From CAYIFC01 sp964362645 (GTDB lineage: Bacteria; Patescibacteriota; Minisyncoccia; Phycocordibacterales; JACOZG01), in NCBI GenBank assembly GCA_964362645.1, contig CAYIFC010000026.1, forward strand, positions 1 through 8,431: a DNA stretch of 8,431 bases, given 5' to 3'. The notes beneath the pieces are model-generated. The model was not told the DNA's origin. It searched no databases and worked only from the letters and a program-made list of their open reading frames with translations. The position numbers were made by a program, and so were the translations under genes. Shown here in pieces: positions 1-5,798 of this stretch; within the stretch, counting starts at the first letter, position 1; every line of letters begins with the position of its first letter.

Positions 1-1459
1 CGTATTCGTCTAAGAGTTCGTCAGTTGCCCATTCCAGAATATTTTCACGAGTATAAAGAAACTGCACATGGGGACGTGAGCCGCTGCCGTACAAACCATC
101 AAAGTCAAAAGGCTTAGGTGGGAAGACCATGTGGGCCATGACACTGTTTGTTGGGAGTTGAAGATCTGTGTTGTTGGTGTTGCCTGTTGCCGAAGGATTG
201 CCACTGACCTTGGTGTGGAGCGAGCCACCGAAACCGTCGGTCCACATACGGTCTAGGTTGGTGTTGGACTTTCTATCCCAAGGTGCGTCTGAAATCAAAT
301 TTTCGTGTGTGTAATTTAGCGTCTGCTTGGCTTTGATCGTCAAAAGCGAATCAGACATAAAACTGAAAGTGGCTTTAGTGCTTTCTACTACAACCTCCTT
401 ATCAGCAGTTGATCCTAGAGTAAATGGACCCCAATTACCAGTGGGTACAAGTTTGGCCACCAAGCGCGGGTTCTCACTGTTGGTTTCGGGATCGATCAGA
501 CGCCACATTTCTAGAACATTATTTTTTAAAACGTAACGGGCCCCGGTGGTGGTGACAGTAATTGTTTCGCCGTCAATTTTTACTTCCCTAATTTCCATCC
601 CAAAGAAACCGGAACCAGAGGGATTAATTACTGTCGGCGGAGTTGGTGGTTCTTCTGCTGGGGGTGGTTCGTTGGGTTTCGGCGGGGGTTCTTCTTTAAT
701 TGGTTGAACGATAACAACAATATTGTCGCTGGTCGAGAGGCTGCTATCAGAAGCGGTTAAGCGGATGGTGTAGGTGCCAACTTTGGAGAAAGTGGCGGTG
801 GTGTTAGCGGCATGTGAGTTGCCAAATGTTATATTGCCACCGCTGGGGCCACTAACCTTACTCCAAGAAAGAGTCAAAACATTGGTTGGTTTGCCATCAT
901 CTGTTGCTGTCCCCCGAAGGGTGGTATTGGCTGGTAAGGTAATAGTTTGGTTGTTGCCAGCCGAGACGGTGGGGGCAAGGTTAGCGGGTGGTGGTGGGGG
1001 ATTCGGGTCGGGCGAGGGTTGAACGATGGTCTTTCGATTAAAAATTGCGACAAGCGTTTGATCCTTATTGACAGTAAGTTTGGCTGGGTTGGCGGTTGTA
1101 TTGATTGTTCCACTCCAGCCGATAAAAGTTGAATCAAGTGCCGGGATGGCGGTAAGTGTGACGACGGCACCACGGGGATAAATGGTGGCGTTAGGTGATT
1201 TGAGGATAGTGCCCGACCCGTTGCCGATGTTTAAAATAGAAAGTGAGTAAGCGGGAGTGGTGGTTGTGCGGGGTGGCTTTGGTGGTTGGGGTAAAATTGG
1301 CGGACTTGGTAAGGGTGGGCTTGGGAGTGGTAGGTCTGTCGGCGGTGGCGAAAAAATGGCGATTATTTCCGGTAGAATATTTAAGCGGTGCAGAATGTAA
1401 CCAGCAACGATAATAAAAAGTATTATCGTAATTGTGAGAAAGCGACCCAGCGTACCCAT
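1..1459 (-). CDS. Membrane-anchored multidomain surface protein, Ig/PKD-like (partial, runs off left edge)
   Basis: An open frame runs from ATG at 1459 to the window edge without a stop, giving 486 residues; the C-terminus is missing. Residues 7-24 form a hydrophobic helix that is an uncleaved anchor or signal peptide. Residues 36-64 are a Pro-rich wall-spanning stalk (SPPLPSPP-type). Residues 71-141 resemble the divergent InlB B-repeat/bacterial repeat fold (GSGTI..., FIGWSG, LTVNKDQTLVAIF). Residues 161-251 look like a PKD/K319-type Ig domain (SAGNNQTITLP, LSWSKVSGP, GTYTIRLTASD), and residues 255-276 are another Pro/Glu-rich linker. Residues 284-486 form a long module that I do not recognise, rich in Trp and aromatic residues. 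The gene starts 14 nt after the dedA stop, so the two are probably co-transcribed, although a TATAAT lies 8 nt before its ATG. An extracytoplasmic adhesin or carbohydrate-active role is an inference from the architecture only. Confidence 0.85.
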   Translation of the reverse strand, partial: MGTLGRFLTITIILFIIVAGYILHRLNILPEIIAIFSPPPTDLPLPSPPLPSPPILPQPPKPPRTTTTPAYSLSILNIGNGSGTILKSPNATIYPRGAVVTLTAIPALDSTFIGWSGTINTTANPAKLTVNKDQTLVAIFNRKTIVQPSPDPNPPPPPANLAPTVSAGNNQTITLPANTTLRGTATDDGKPTNVLTLSWSKVSGPSGGNITFGNSHAANTTATFSKVGTYTIRLTASDSSLSTSDNIVVIVQPIKEEPPPKPNEPPPAEEPPTPPTVINPSGSGFFGMEIREVKIDGETITVTTTGARYVLKNNVLEMWRLIDPETNSENPRLVAKLVPTGNWGPFTLGSTADKEVVVESTKATFSFMSDSLLTIKAKQTLNYTHENLISDAPWDRKSNTNLDRMWTDGFGGSLHTKVSGNPSATGNTNNTDLQLPTNSVMAHMVFPPKPFDFDGLYGSGSRPHVQFLYTRENILEWATDELLDEY

Positions 1460-1467
1460 AACACAAA

Positions 1468-1473
1468 ATTATA
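1468..1473 (-). promoter_or_regulatory. Candidate -10 hexamer before the surface protein gene
   Basis: On the minus strand TATAAT is followed by 8 nt (TTTGTGTT) and the ATG at 1459. No Shine-Dalgarno is present. The spacing would put transcription start at or next to the A of ATG. The hexamer lies between the dedA stop and this start, and I see no convincing -35. It could be chance A/T richness. Confidence 0.4.
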
Positions 1474-2001
1474 TCACGACTGAAACCATCTCTTCTCGGT
1501 GATCCAGCGGATAATTAAATTCATGGCGGCAACTAAGCCAATGAAAATTAATACTTCAGCATAAAAGTTGGTAGATAATTTATTAACACCAAACGCCGCG
1601 GTGTAGAGGAAGGCGAGGTATAAGATTGTGCCGGCTAAGTTAACGATAAAGTATTTGCCCAGTGGTGTGCGACGCGTGCCGCAAATAATCTGGACCAAGA
1701 TGCGCGTGCCGTAAACAAATTTGGAAGCGAACAAAATATAATATTCATGGCGGTTGAGCAGTAGGCCTAACTTGGTGAAGGTTTCTTGATGACGCTCGAC
1801 ACGTTTCCACTTTTTAATATTGTCGATGGGTAGGAGGCGGGCGGCGAAGTACCAAGCCAGATCGGAGAGGAGGTTGGCGATGGTGCTTAAAATCACTACC
1901 GCCACGATGCTCATTTGACCGACAAGCGAGAGGTAAATGGCCGGCAAAAGCACCGTCTCGCCCAAGAAGAACATTCCGATAAAGAATAAAACGTAGGTCA
2001 T
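1474..2001 (-). CDS. DedA/VTT-family integral membrane protein
   Basis: A 175-residue protein with several hydrophobic helices (about 3-28, 30-55, 86-107, 114-139, 147-166). Family landmarks are the early acidic residue E15 with a nearby Pro (GETVLLP), D47 followed by W50/Y51 (SDLAWYFAARLLP), and the FxxKFxxGTR segment (91-100) followed by G108 and LAGT (122-125). These match the DedA/SNARE-associated (VTT) fold, whose members are linked to lipid (polyprenyl- or phospholipid-carrier) transbilayer movement and membrane homeostasis. The substrate here cannot be told. The protein is shorter than the usual 200-220 residues, mainly at the N-terminus. It leads a minus-strand pair with the surface protein gene and is transcribed divergently from the uracil-DNA glycosylase gene. 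The start is the ATG at 2001, 11 nt after a TATAAT. Confidence 0.85.
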   Translation of the reverse strand: MTYVLFFIGMFFLGETVLLPAIYLSLVGQMSIVAVVILSTIANLLSDLAWYFAARLLPIDNIKKWKRVERHQETFTKLGLLLNRHEYYILFASKFVYGTRILVQIICGTRRTPLGKYFIVNLAGTILYLAFLYTAAFGVNKLSTNFYAEVLIFIGLVAAMNLIIRWITEKRWFQS

Positions 2002-2012
2002 GGTCGCGCTCT

Positions 2013-2018
2013 ATTATA
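2013..2018 (-). promoter_or_regulatory. Candidate -10 hexamer for the dedA transcript
   Basis: The minus strand reads TATAAT, then 11 nt, then the dedA ATG at 2001. There is no Shine-Dalgarno in the 11 nt, so the leader would be only a few nucleotides. No good -35 is visible. It lies 3 bp from a TAAAAT on the opposite strand that faces the divergent gene. Confidence 0.5.
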
Positions 2019-2021
2019 TGG

Positions 2022-2027
2022 TAAAAT
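2022..2027 (+). promoter_or_regulatory. Candidate -10 hexamer for the uracil-DNA glycosylase gene
   Basis: TAAAAT followed by 8 nt (CGGGCGGA) and ATG at 2036. The spacing suits a transcript starting at or next to the ATG. The GGGCGGA stretch could alternatively act as a weak ribosome binding site. This supports 2036 rather than the in-frame ATGs at 2000 and 2018 as the start. Confidence 0.35.
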
Positions 2028-2035
2028 CGGGCGGA

Positions 2036-2632
2036 ATGGGAAAGATTGAGCAGTTAATGGCGTTGGCGGCCGAGCTTGAGGCTAACAAGAAGCTCCCCTT
2101 AATGGAGTCCAATTTGGTTTTCGGCGAGGGAGATTCGGACGCGACGGTGCTGTTTATCGGCGAGGCGCCAGGCGTACGCGAGAACGAGTTGCGCCGTCCT
2201 TTTGTGGGTCGCTCGGGTTTACTCCTAGATAAGATGTTTGCGACCATCGATTGGAAGCGCGAGCAAGTTTACATTACCAATATCGTCAAACGCCGCCCGC
2301 CGGACAATCGCGATCCATTACCAGCGGAAATTGAGGCGTACAAACCGTACTTGGCCCGGCAGATTGAAATTTTGAAACCAAAGATTATCGCGCCACTGGG
2401 CCGCTTCTCAATGAACTATTTTCTCCCCGAGGCTAAGATCTCGCGCGATCAAGGCAAACTGTTTAAAGTTTACCTGCCGGGGCAGGTTGGCGATTACTTT
2501 ATTTATCCGCTCTTCCACCCCGCCGCTGCTCTTCGTTCCACTACCAATTACAAGGCACTTGAAGATGCCTTCACTCGTCTCCCTGCCGCCCTTGCAAAAT
2601 GTGAGTCTTTATTGCTAGACTCGTTAAAGTAA
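2036..2632 (+). CDS. Family-4-type uracil-DNA glycosylase lacking Fe-S cysteines
   Basis: A 198-residue protein in the UDG superfamily; it should excise uracil (from cytosine deamination) from DNA to begin base excision repair. Visible motifs are VFGEGDSDA (28-36), the active-site motif GEAPGVREN (42-50), RPFVGRSGLLLDKM (54-67), YITNIVKRRPPDNRDP (79-94), PLGR (120-123) and the second active-site motif HPAAAL (161-166). The order and spacing match thermophile-type family 4 enzymes. The four cysteines that ligate the 4Fe-4S cluster in that family are all replaced, at about N17, L20, R86 and Y102; the only Cys is C189. In-frame ATGs at 2000 and 2018 would add 12 or 6 residues; 2036 fits the family N-terminus and the promoter spacing. 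It is followed after 33 nt by the acyl carrier protein gene, probably in the same transcript. Confidence 0.9.
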   Translation: MGKIEQLMALAAELEANKKLPLMESNLVFGEGDSDATVLFIGEAPGVRENELRRPFVGRSGLLLDKMFATIDWKREQVYITNIVKRRPPDNRDPLPAEIEAYKPYLARQIEILKPKIIAPLGRFSMNYFLPEAKISRDQGKLFKVYLPGQVGDYFIYPLFHPAAALRSTTNYKALEDAFTRLPAALAKCESLLLDSLK

Positions 2633-2652
2633 TTGGTTGGACAGAGGTTTTT

Positions 2653-2658
2653 AGGAGG
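2653..2658 (+). promoter_or_regulatory. Consensus Shine-Dalgarno for acyl carrier protein
   Basis: AGGAGG, 7 nt before the ATG at 2666, is the best ribosome binding site in the window. It fixes the start and fits a gene internal to an operon, unlike the neighbouring genes that have promoter hexamers in this place. Confidence 0.85.
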
Positions 2659-2665
2659 TTGAGCA

Positions 2666-2920
2666 ATGAAACGAGACGAAATTGAGAAAAAAGTTTTTGA
2701 GATCGTGGTTGAAAGTTTGAAAATTGAGAGAGCTGGTCTAACTCTCGATTCGTCGTTTGAGAAAGGTCTAAAAGCTGATTCACTCGACATAGTAAATATG
2801 ATAATGGACATCGAGCATGAATTTGAGCTAGTCATTCTAGGTGTTGACGCCGAAAAACTTAAAACCATTGGTAATATTGTGGACTATGTCGTCAAGAAAA
2901 AGGGTCGCGCCGAAACTTAA
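2666..2920 (+). CDS. acpP: Acyl carrier protein
   Basis: An 84-residue, mostly helical protein of carrier-protein length (usually 75-85). The ADSLDIVNMIMDIEHEF segment (37-53) is the classic Asp-Ser-Leu site with acidic helix II, and S39 is the predicted 4'-phosphopantetheine attachment serine. The C-terminal KLKTIGNIVDYV (64-75) matches the conserved helix IV of AcpP. It would carry acyl chains as thioesters for lipid synthesis or acyl transfer in the cytoplasm. No fatty-acid synthesis gene is nearby; the gene follows the uracil-DNA glycosylase gene and is closed by a hairpin at 2927-2953. Base composition is visibly more A/T-rich than the flanking genes. Another type of carrier (for example a D-alanyl or peptidyl carrier) is possible but fits the DSL context less well. 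Confidence 0.9.
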   Translation: MKRDEIEKKVFEIVVESLKIERAGLTLDSSFEKGLKADSLDIVNMIMDIEHEFELVILGVDAEKLKTIGNIVDYVVKKKGRAET

Positions 2921-2926
2921 GATTTA

Positions 2927-2953
2927 CCCGGACACTAAACCCTAGTGTCCGGG
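2927..2953 (+). terminator. Strong hairpin, likely terminator of the udg-acp unit
   Basis: A perfect 11-bp inverted repeat, CCCGGACACTA / TAGTGTCCGGG (2927-2937 and 2943-2953), with a 5-nt loop AACCC, starts 6 nt after the acp stop. The following CTTCACTTTCACTTT is T-rich but not an uninterrupted T tract, so termination may be partial or the stem may protect the mRNA 3' end. The core is palindromic, so it could act in either direction. Confidence 0.7.
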
Positions 2954-2981
2954 CTTCACTTTCACTTTAGGAAATATTTTG

Positions 2982-2987
2982 TATAAT
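2982..2987 (+). promoter_or_regulatory. Candidate -10 hexamer for ftsH
   Basis: A perfect TATAAT, 14 nt before the ftsH ATG and downstream of the hairpin that closes the preceding unit. A transcript starting about 7 nt downstream would have a leader of roughly 7-8 nt. No Shine-Dalgarno is present, and the best -35 at suitable spacing (CTTTCA, 2959-2964) is weak. Confidence 0.6.
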
Positions 2988-3001
2988 GCTTTTACGTACC
3001 T

Positions 3002-4945
3002 ATGGCTAAGACCACCCCCCCCGCTCCCAAACGCAATGTTATGAACCAGTTCGGCCGCCAAATTGGCGGCGTGGTACTGGTTCTACTGATTTTGATCAGT
3101 TTCTACTCCTTTATGTCCGAAGGTCAGAAGGCTAGTGAGGAGCTCTCGCTCTCGGCTTTGGCGGCGGCGATAGAGGCGGGAGAAGTGCAGTCGATTGAAG
3201 TTTCTGGCGACGCGCTGACGATCAAACTGGCCGATAGCACCGAGCGTCGCGCGAAAAAGGAGGTGGAGTCTTCGCTTTCCGAATCGCTCACCAACTACGG
3301 CGTGTCGCAAGAGAGGTTGCGAGCGGTCACGGTGACGGTTAAGGATCCCTCTGGTCTCGGCTTTTGGCTGGCCAACATCCTACCTTTCTTGTTGCCCGTT
3401 ATTTTCATCATTTTTTTGATCTGGATGGTTTCGCGCCAACTGCGTGGCGCGAGTATGCAAGCTTTCACTTTTGGTCAATCCAAGGCGCGGATGATCGATC
3501 CGGCTAATACTGGCCAACGTATTACTTTTAAAGATGTAGCCGGTGTGCGCGAGGCTAAAGAGGAGCTTCTCGAAATTGTCGACTTTTTAAAGAACCCGAA
3601 AAAGTTTTTAGACATTGGGGCCAAGATTCCCAAGGGCGTGCTTTTAATGGGTGCTCCCGGGACGGGCAAAACCTTGCTCGCGCGGGCAGTAGCGGGTGAG
3701 GCCCAAGTTCCTTTTTTCCATCTCTCTGGTTCTGAATTTGTCGAAATGTTTGTTGGTGTGGGGGCTTCGCGCGTACGAGATCTCTTTAAAATGGCTAAGC
3801 GCTCGGCCCCGGCCATTATTTTTATCGACGAAATTGACGCCATTGGTCGTCATCGGGGTTCGGGGATGGGGGGAGGGAATGATGAACGGGAGCAAACTCT
3901 AAATCAAATTTTAGTCGAGATGGATGGTTTTGAGCCGAACGAAAAGTTGATTGTAATGGCCGCCACCAACCGGCCCGATGTGCTCGACCCGGCCTTGCTC
4001 CGTCCCGGCCGTTTCGATCGCCGTGTCGTACTCGACAAGCCCGATATCAAAGACCGCGAAGAAATTTTGCAAATCTATGCCCGTAAAAAACCGTTGGCTG
4101 AAGACGTTAATCTGCGAACCATTGCCGAGCGCACCCCTGGCTTCTCTGGTGCTGATCTGGCCAACGCTATGAACGAGGGAGCGATTTTGACTGCGCGTGA
4201 GGGGCGGAAAAAGGTGAGTCAGTTTGATCTTATTCGCTCGATTGAGAAGGTGATGTTGGGTCCGGAGCGCCGGAGCCACATTCTCTCCGAGCGCGAGAAG
4301 AAGATCACCGCCTACCACGAGATCGGGCACGCCTTGCTCGCTTCGCTCTTACCGCACTCGGACCCGGTGCATAAAGTTTCTATTATCTCGCGCGGCCACG
4401 CTGCTGGGTACACTCTTAAACTACCGTTTGAGGATCGCAAACTTGAGAGTCGTAAAGAATTTCTTGATGATATCGTTGTTTCGCTCGGTGGTTATGCTAC
4501 AGAGAAGATGATCTTCGGCGATATGACGACTGGTGCTTCCAACGACATCTCGGTGGCGACGGCAGTCGCCCGCAATATGGTTACCCGTTATGGTATGAGT
4601 GATCGCTTAGGGCCGATTGCTTTTGAGGGTGGTCGGGACCGTTTGATATTTGGCGGTCCGGTGGTGGCCGAGCGTGTGGCCTCGGAGGCGGTGTCGGCTC
4701 AAATCGATGCGGAGGTTTCGACCATAATTACCACGGCGCTCGGGCGCGCGGAAGAGATCTTGGCCGGTAAGCGCGTAGCCCTTGAGGCCATGTCGCTCGA
4801 GTTGATCCGTGTCGAAACGATCGAGCGCGAAGAGTTTGAAAAGTTACTTATCCTTCATGGCATTAAGCCCAAAGTTAGACCCGGACCAATTGAGGCGCGC
4901 GAAGTGCCTACCATTGTGGAAGGACCGGGGGTTAACGCCGCTTGA
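3002..4945 (+). CDS. ftsH: ATP-dependent zinc metalloprotease FtsH
   Basis: A 647-residue membrane-anchored AAA+ protease of full family length. It forms hexamers that extract and degrade membrane and short-lived cytoplasmic proteins. Two membrane segments (about 21-38 and 122-143) flank an extracytoplasmic domain. The AAA+ module has Walker A GAPGTGKT (217-224), the pore-loop MFVGVG (249-254), Walker B IIFIDE (272-277) and the second region of homology ATNRPD...LLRPGRFDR (321-340) with the arginine fingers. The zinc site is HEIGH (439-443) with the distal ligand D515 in TTGASND. The second position of HExxH is followed by Ile instead of the common Ala, which keeps the ligands. The C-terminal about 70 residues are helical and end in a Pro/Glu-rich tail. 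truB overlaps the last 89 nt. The start is the ATG at 3002, supported by the N-terminal Met-Ala and the -10 just upstream. Confidence 0.98.
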   Translation: MAKTTPPAPKRNVMNQFGRQIGGVVLVLLILISFYSFMSEGQKASEELSLSALAAAIEAGEVQSIEVSGDALTIKLADSTERRAKKEVESSLSESLTNYGVSQERLRAVTVTVKDPSGLGFWLANILPFLLPVIFIIFLIWMVSRQLRGASMQAFTFGQSKARMIDPANTGQRITFKDVAGVREAKEELLEIVDFLKNPKKFLDIGAKIPKGVLLMGAPGTGKTLLARAVAGEAQVPFFHLSGSEFVEMFVGVGASRVRDLFKMAKRSAPAIIFIDEIDAIGRHRGSGMGGGNDEREQTLNQILVEMDGFEPNEKLIVMAATNRPDVLDPALLRPGRFDRRVVLDKPDIKDREEILQIYARKKPLAEDVNLRTIAERTPGFSGADLANAMNEGAILTAREGRKKVSQFDLIRSIEKVMLGPERRSHILSEREKKITAYHEIGHALLASLLPHSDPVHKVSIISRGHAAGYTLKLPFEDRKLESRKEFLDDIVVSLGGYATEKMIFGDMTTGASNDISVATAVARNMVTRYGMSDRLGPIAFEGGRDRLIFGGPVVAERVASEAVSAQIDAEVSTIITTALGRAEEILAGKRVALEAMSLELIRVETIEREEFEKLLILHGIKPKVRPGPIEAREVPTIVEGPGVNAA

Positions 4946-5582
4946 GGCGCTCAATAAGTTACGCGAACTCCAAGCTATCCCAACTAGCACCAAGTTGGGA
5001 TTTGCTGGGCGCTTAGATCCGCTCGCTGAAGGCGTGATGTTGGCGCTGGTGGGGGAGGAGAACAAGGATCGACAAAAGTATTTTGACCTCGATAAAGAAT
5101 ACGAGTTCGATGTGCTCTTCGGCTTCCAAACCGAGTCGCATGACATCATGGGCAGATTGCTACCCACAAATCCAAAGTTCAAAATCCAAAATCCAAAAGT
5201 GGGTAAAAAAATCCAAGAATATCCCAAACACTCATCTAAAAGAATTGCCAAGAATTATGCCGAAGTGGCGCCGAAAGAAGTTGAGATCTATAGTTTTGAG
5301 AAGATTAAAGAATATTCTAAGCCAGCGAACGAAGTTCTGATCGAGATCGAACAGAAGTTAAAACAAGTTAACGGCAATTTTGGCCAAGCTGAATTTTTGA
5401 AAGAGTGGCGGGAAGTCCTGACCACTTTGGGCTTTGAAGCTTTGAACTTTGGATTTTTTAGAGCCCACGTTTCCAGTGGCACCTACATCAGACTTCTCGC
5501 CCACGAGATGGGCGGTCTCGCGTGGCGTATCACGCGTACTCGCGTCGGCGACTATCGAAAAGAAGCTTGTTTAGCGGTATAG
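4857..5582 (+). CDS. truB: tRNA pseudouridine(55) synthase TruB-like
   Basis: A 241-residue protein from ATG 4857; TruB isomerises U55 in the tRNA T-loop to pseudouridine. WKDRGLTPLEAL (21-32) stands for the KPxGxTS region. The catalytic motif is GRLDPLAEG (51-59) with D54 as nucleophile, DKEYEF (79-84) holds the conserved Tyr, and SSGTYIRLLAHEMGG (206-220) is the C-terminal motif. It is shorter than Escherichia coli TruB (about 314) and lacks a PUA region, but carries an extra helical stretch of about 45-50 residues (146-200). Residues 104-114 are encoded by an A/T-rich repeat. The start is uncertain: GTG 4809 and TTG 4890 or 4914 are in frame, and the conserved domain only begins near 4908. 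It overlaps the ftsH end by 89 nt, suggesting translational coupling, and a tRNA gene starts 9 nt after its stop. Confidence 0.9.
   Translation: MALSPKLDPDQLRRAKCLPLWKDRGLTPLEALNKLRELQAIPTSTKLGFAGRLDPLAEGVMLALVGEENKDRQKYFDLDKEYEFDVLFGFQTESHDIMGRLLPTNPKFKIQNPKVGKKIQEYPKHSSKRIAKNYAEVAPKEVEIYSFEKIKEYSKPANEVLIEIEQKLKQVNGNFGQAEFLKEWREVLTTLGFEALNFGFFRAHVSSGTYIRLLAHEMGGLAWRITRTRVGDYRKEACLAV
5161..5205 (+). repeat. AATCCAAA-type repeat flanked by inverted 7-mers, inside truB
   Basis: Three runs of AATCCAAA/ATCCAAAA-like units (5168-5198) sit between the perfect inverted 7-mers TACCCAC (5161-5167) and GTGGGTA (5199-5205), so the block can fold into a stem with a 31-nt loop. It encodes the low-complexity NPKFKIQNPK inside TruB. 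Similar NPKFKIQNPK-coding repeats are, to my knowledge, common in Parcubacteria genomes. Confidence 0.6.
5441..5456 (-). repeat. Inverted copy of the truB repeat core
   Basis: TTTGAACTTTGGATTT is the exact reverse complement of 5168-5183 (16 of 16). It lies in the same gene and encodes LNFGF just before the SSGTYIR motif. Matching stops at both ends. Confidence 0.55.
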
Positions 5583-5591
5583 TAGTATCGC

Positions 5592-5665
5592 GGGCGTGTA
5601 GCTCAATTGGTTAGAGCACCGAGCTTATACCTCGGCGGTTCCTGGTTCGACTCCAGGCATGCCCA
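5592..5665 (+). tRNA. tRNA-Ile (anticodon UAU)
   Basis: A complete cloverleaf. The acceptor GGGCGTG (5592-5598) pairs with CATGCCC (5658-5664) with one G-U. The D-arm is GCTC/GAGC with GG in the loop. The anticodon stem CCGAG/CTCGG (5619-5623, 5631-5635) closes the loop CTTATAC, giving anticodon TAT at 5626-5628. The variable loop is 5 nt, the T-arm is CCTGG-TTCGACT-CCAGG, and the discriminator is A73. The anticodon reads AUA, hence isoleucine, and A73 fits tRNA-Ile. No CCA is encoded, so it must be added after transcription. Most bacteria read AUA with a CAU-anticodon tRNA whose C34 is turned into lysidine, so UAU is unusual. It sits 9 nt after truB and may be cut from the ftsH-truB transcript. 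Confidence 0.95.
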
Positions 5666-5679
5666 CTCGACTCGTTCGC
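5665..5679 (+). repeat. Left copy of a 15-bp direct repeat
   Basis: ACTCGACTCGTTCGC begins on the discriminator base of the tRNA and recurs exactly at 6091-6105. The two copies bracket 411 bp containing the hairpin cluster and the GIY-YIG gene. The match does not extend on either side. Confidence 0.75.
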
Positions 5680-5750
5680 TGAAAGGCGAACTCGCTCGTG
5701 GTAAACCACGAATCGACAAAGAAACACCAAGCGTGTTTCTTTGGTGTCGA
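5674..5750 (+). repeat. Tandem hairpin cluster downstream of the tRNA
   Basis: Three successive inverted repeats. The first is GTTCGC/GCGAAC (5674-5679, 5686-5691, loop TGAAAG). The second is TCGTGG/CCACGA (5696-5701, 5706-5711, loop TAAA). The third is a compound stem, TCGACA/TGTCGA (5713-5718, 5745-5750) enclosing AAGAAACAC/GTGTTTCTT (5719-5727, 5733-5741) with a 5-nt loop and a 3-nt bulge. No convincing coding frame crosses it. It may be a structured 3' trailer of the tRNA transcript or part of a mobile palindromic element. Confidence 0.65.
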
Positions 5751-5752
5751 GT

Positions 5753-5790
5753 GCCCCGAGGTACTCGAGGGGCTGGTTTGTCTTATTCTT
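5753..5790 (+). terminator. Probable intrinsic terminator after the ftsH-truB-tRNA unit
   Basis: A GC-rich stem GCCCC/GGGGC (5753-5757, 5769-5773), with inner CGAG/CTCG around GTA and one bulged A, is followed by the T-rich tract TGGTTTGTCTTATTCTT. It is the last of four consecutive hairpins after the tRNA and has the best U-tail of any hairpin in the window. Confidence 0.6.
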
Positions 5791-5798
5791 AGTTTGGA

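Noticed and set aside
1191..1466. Minus-strand 91-residue frame (and 874-1173) as separate genes
   Set aside because: Both are out-of-frame shadows of the continuous surface protein frame starting at 1459, which has an anchor helix and recognisable domains.
2000..2035. Upstream in-frame ATGs (2000, 2018) as the start of the uracil-DNA glycosylase
   Set aside because: They overlap the dedA start and the candidate -10 elements and add residues absent from the family N-terminus. 2036 has suitable -10 spacing. Not excluded.
3644..4330. Minus-strand open frames inside ftsH
   Set aside because: They lie opposite highly conserved FtsH motifs and encode no recognisable domains; typical antisense open frames.
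5161..5205. CRISPR-like or insertion-sequence interpretation of the truB repeat
   Set aside because: Units are 7-9 nt without spacers, there is no transposase, and the block is in frame within an intact gene.
5607..5792. A 61-codon plus-strand reading frame across the tRNA and hairpins
   Set aside because: It overlaps most of a well-formed tRNA and the stem-loops and has no recognisable domain or ribosome binding site.
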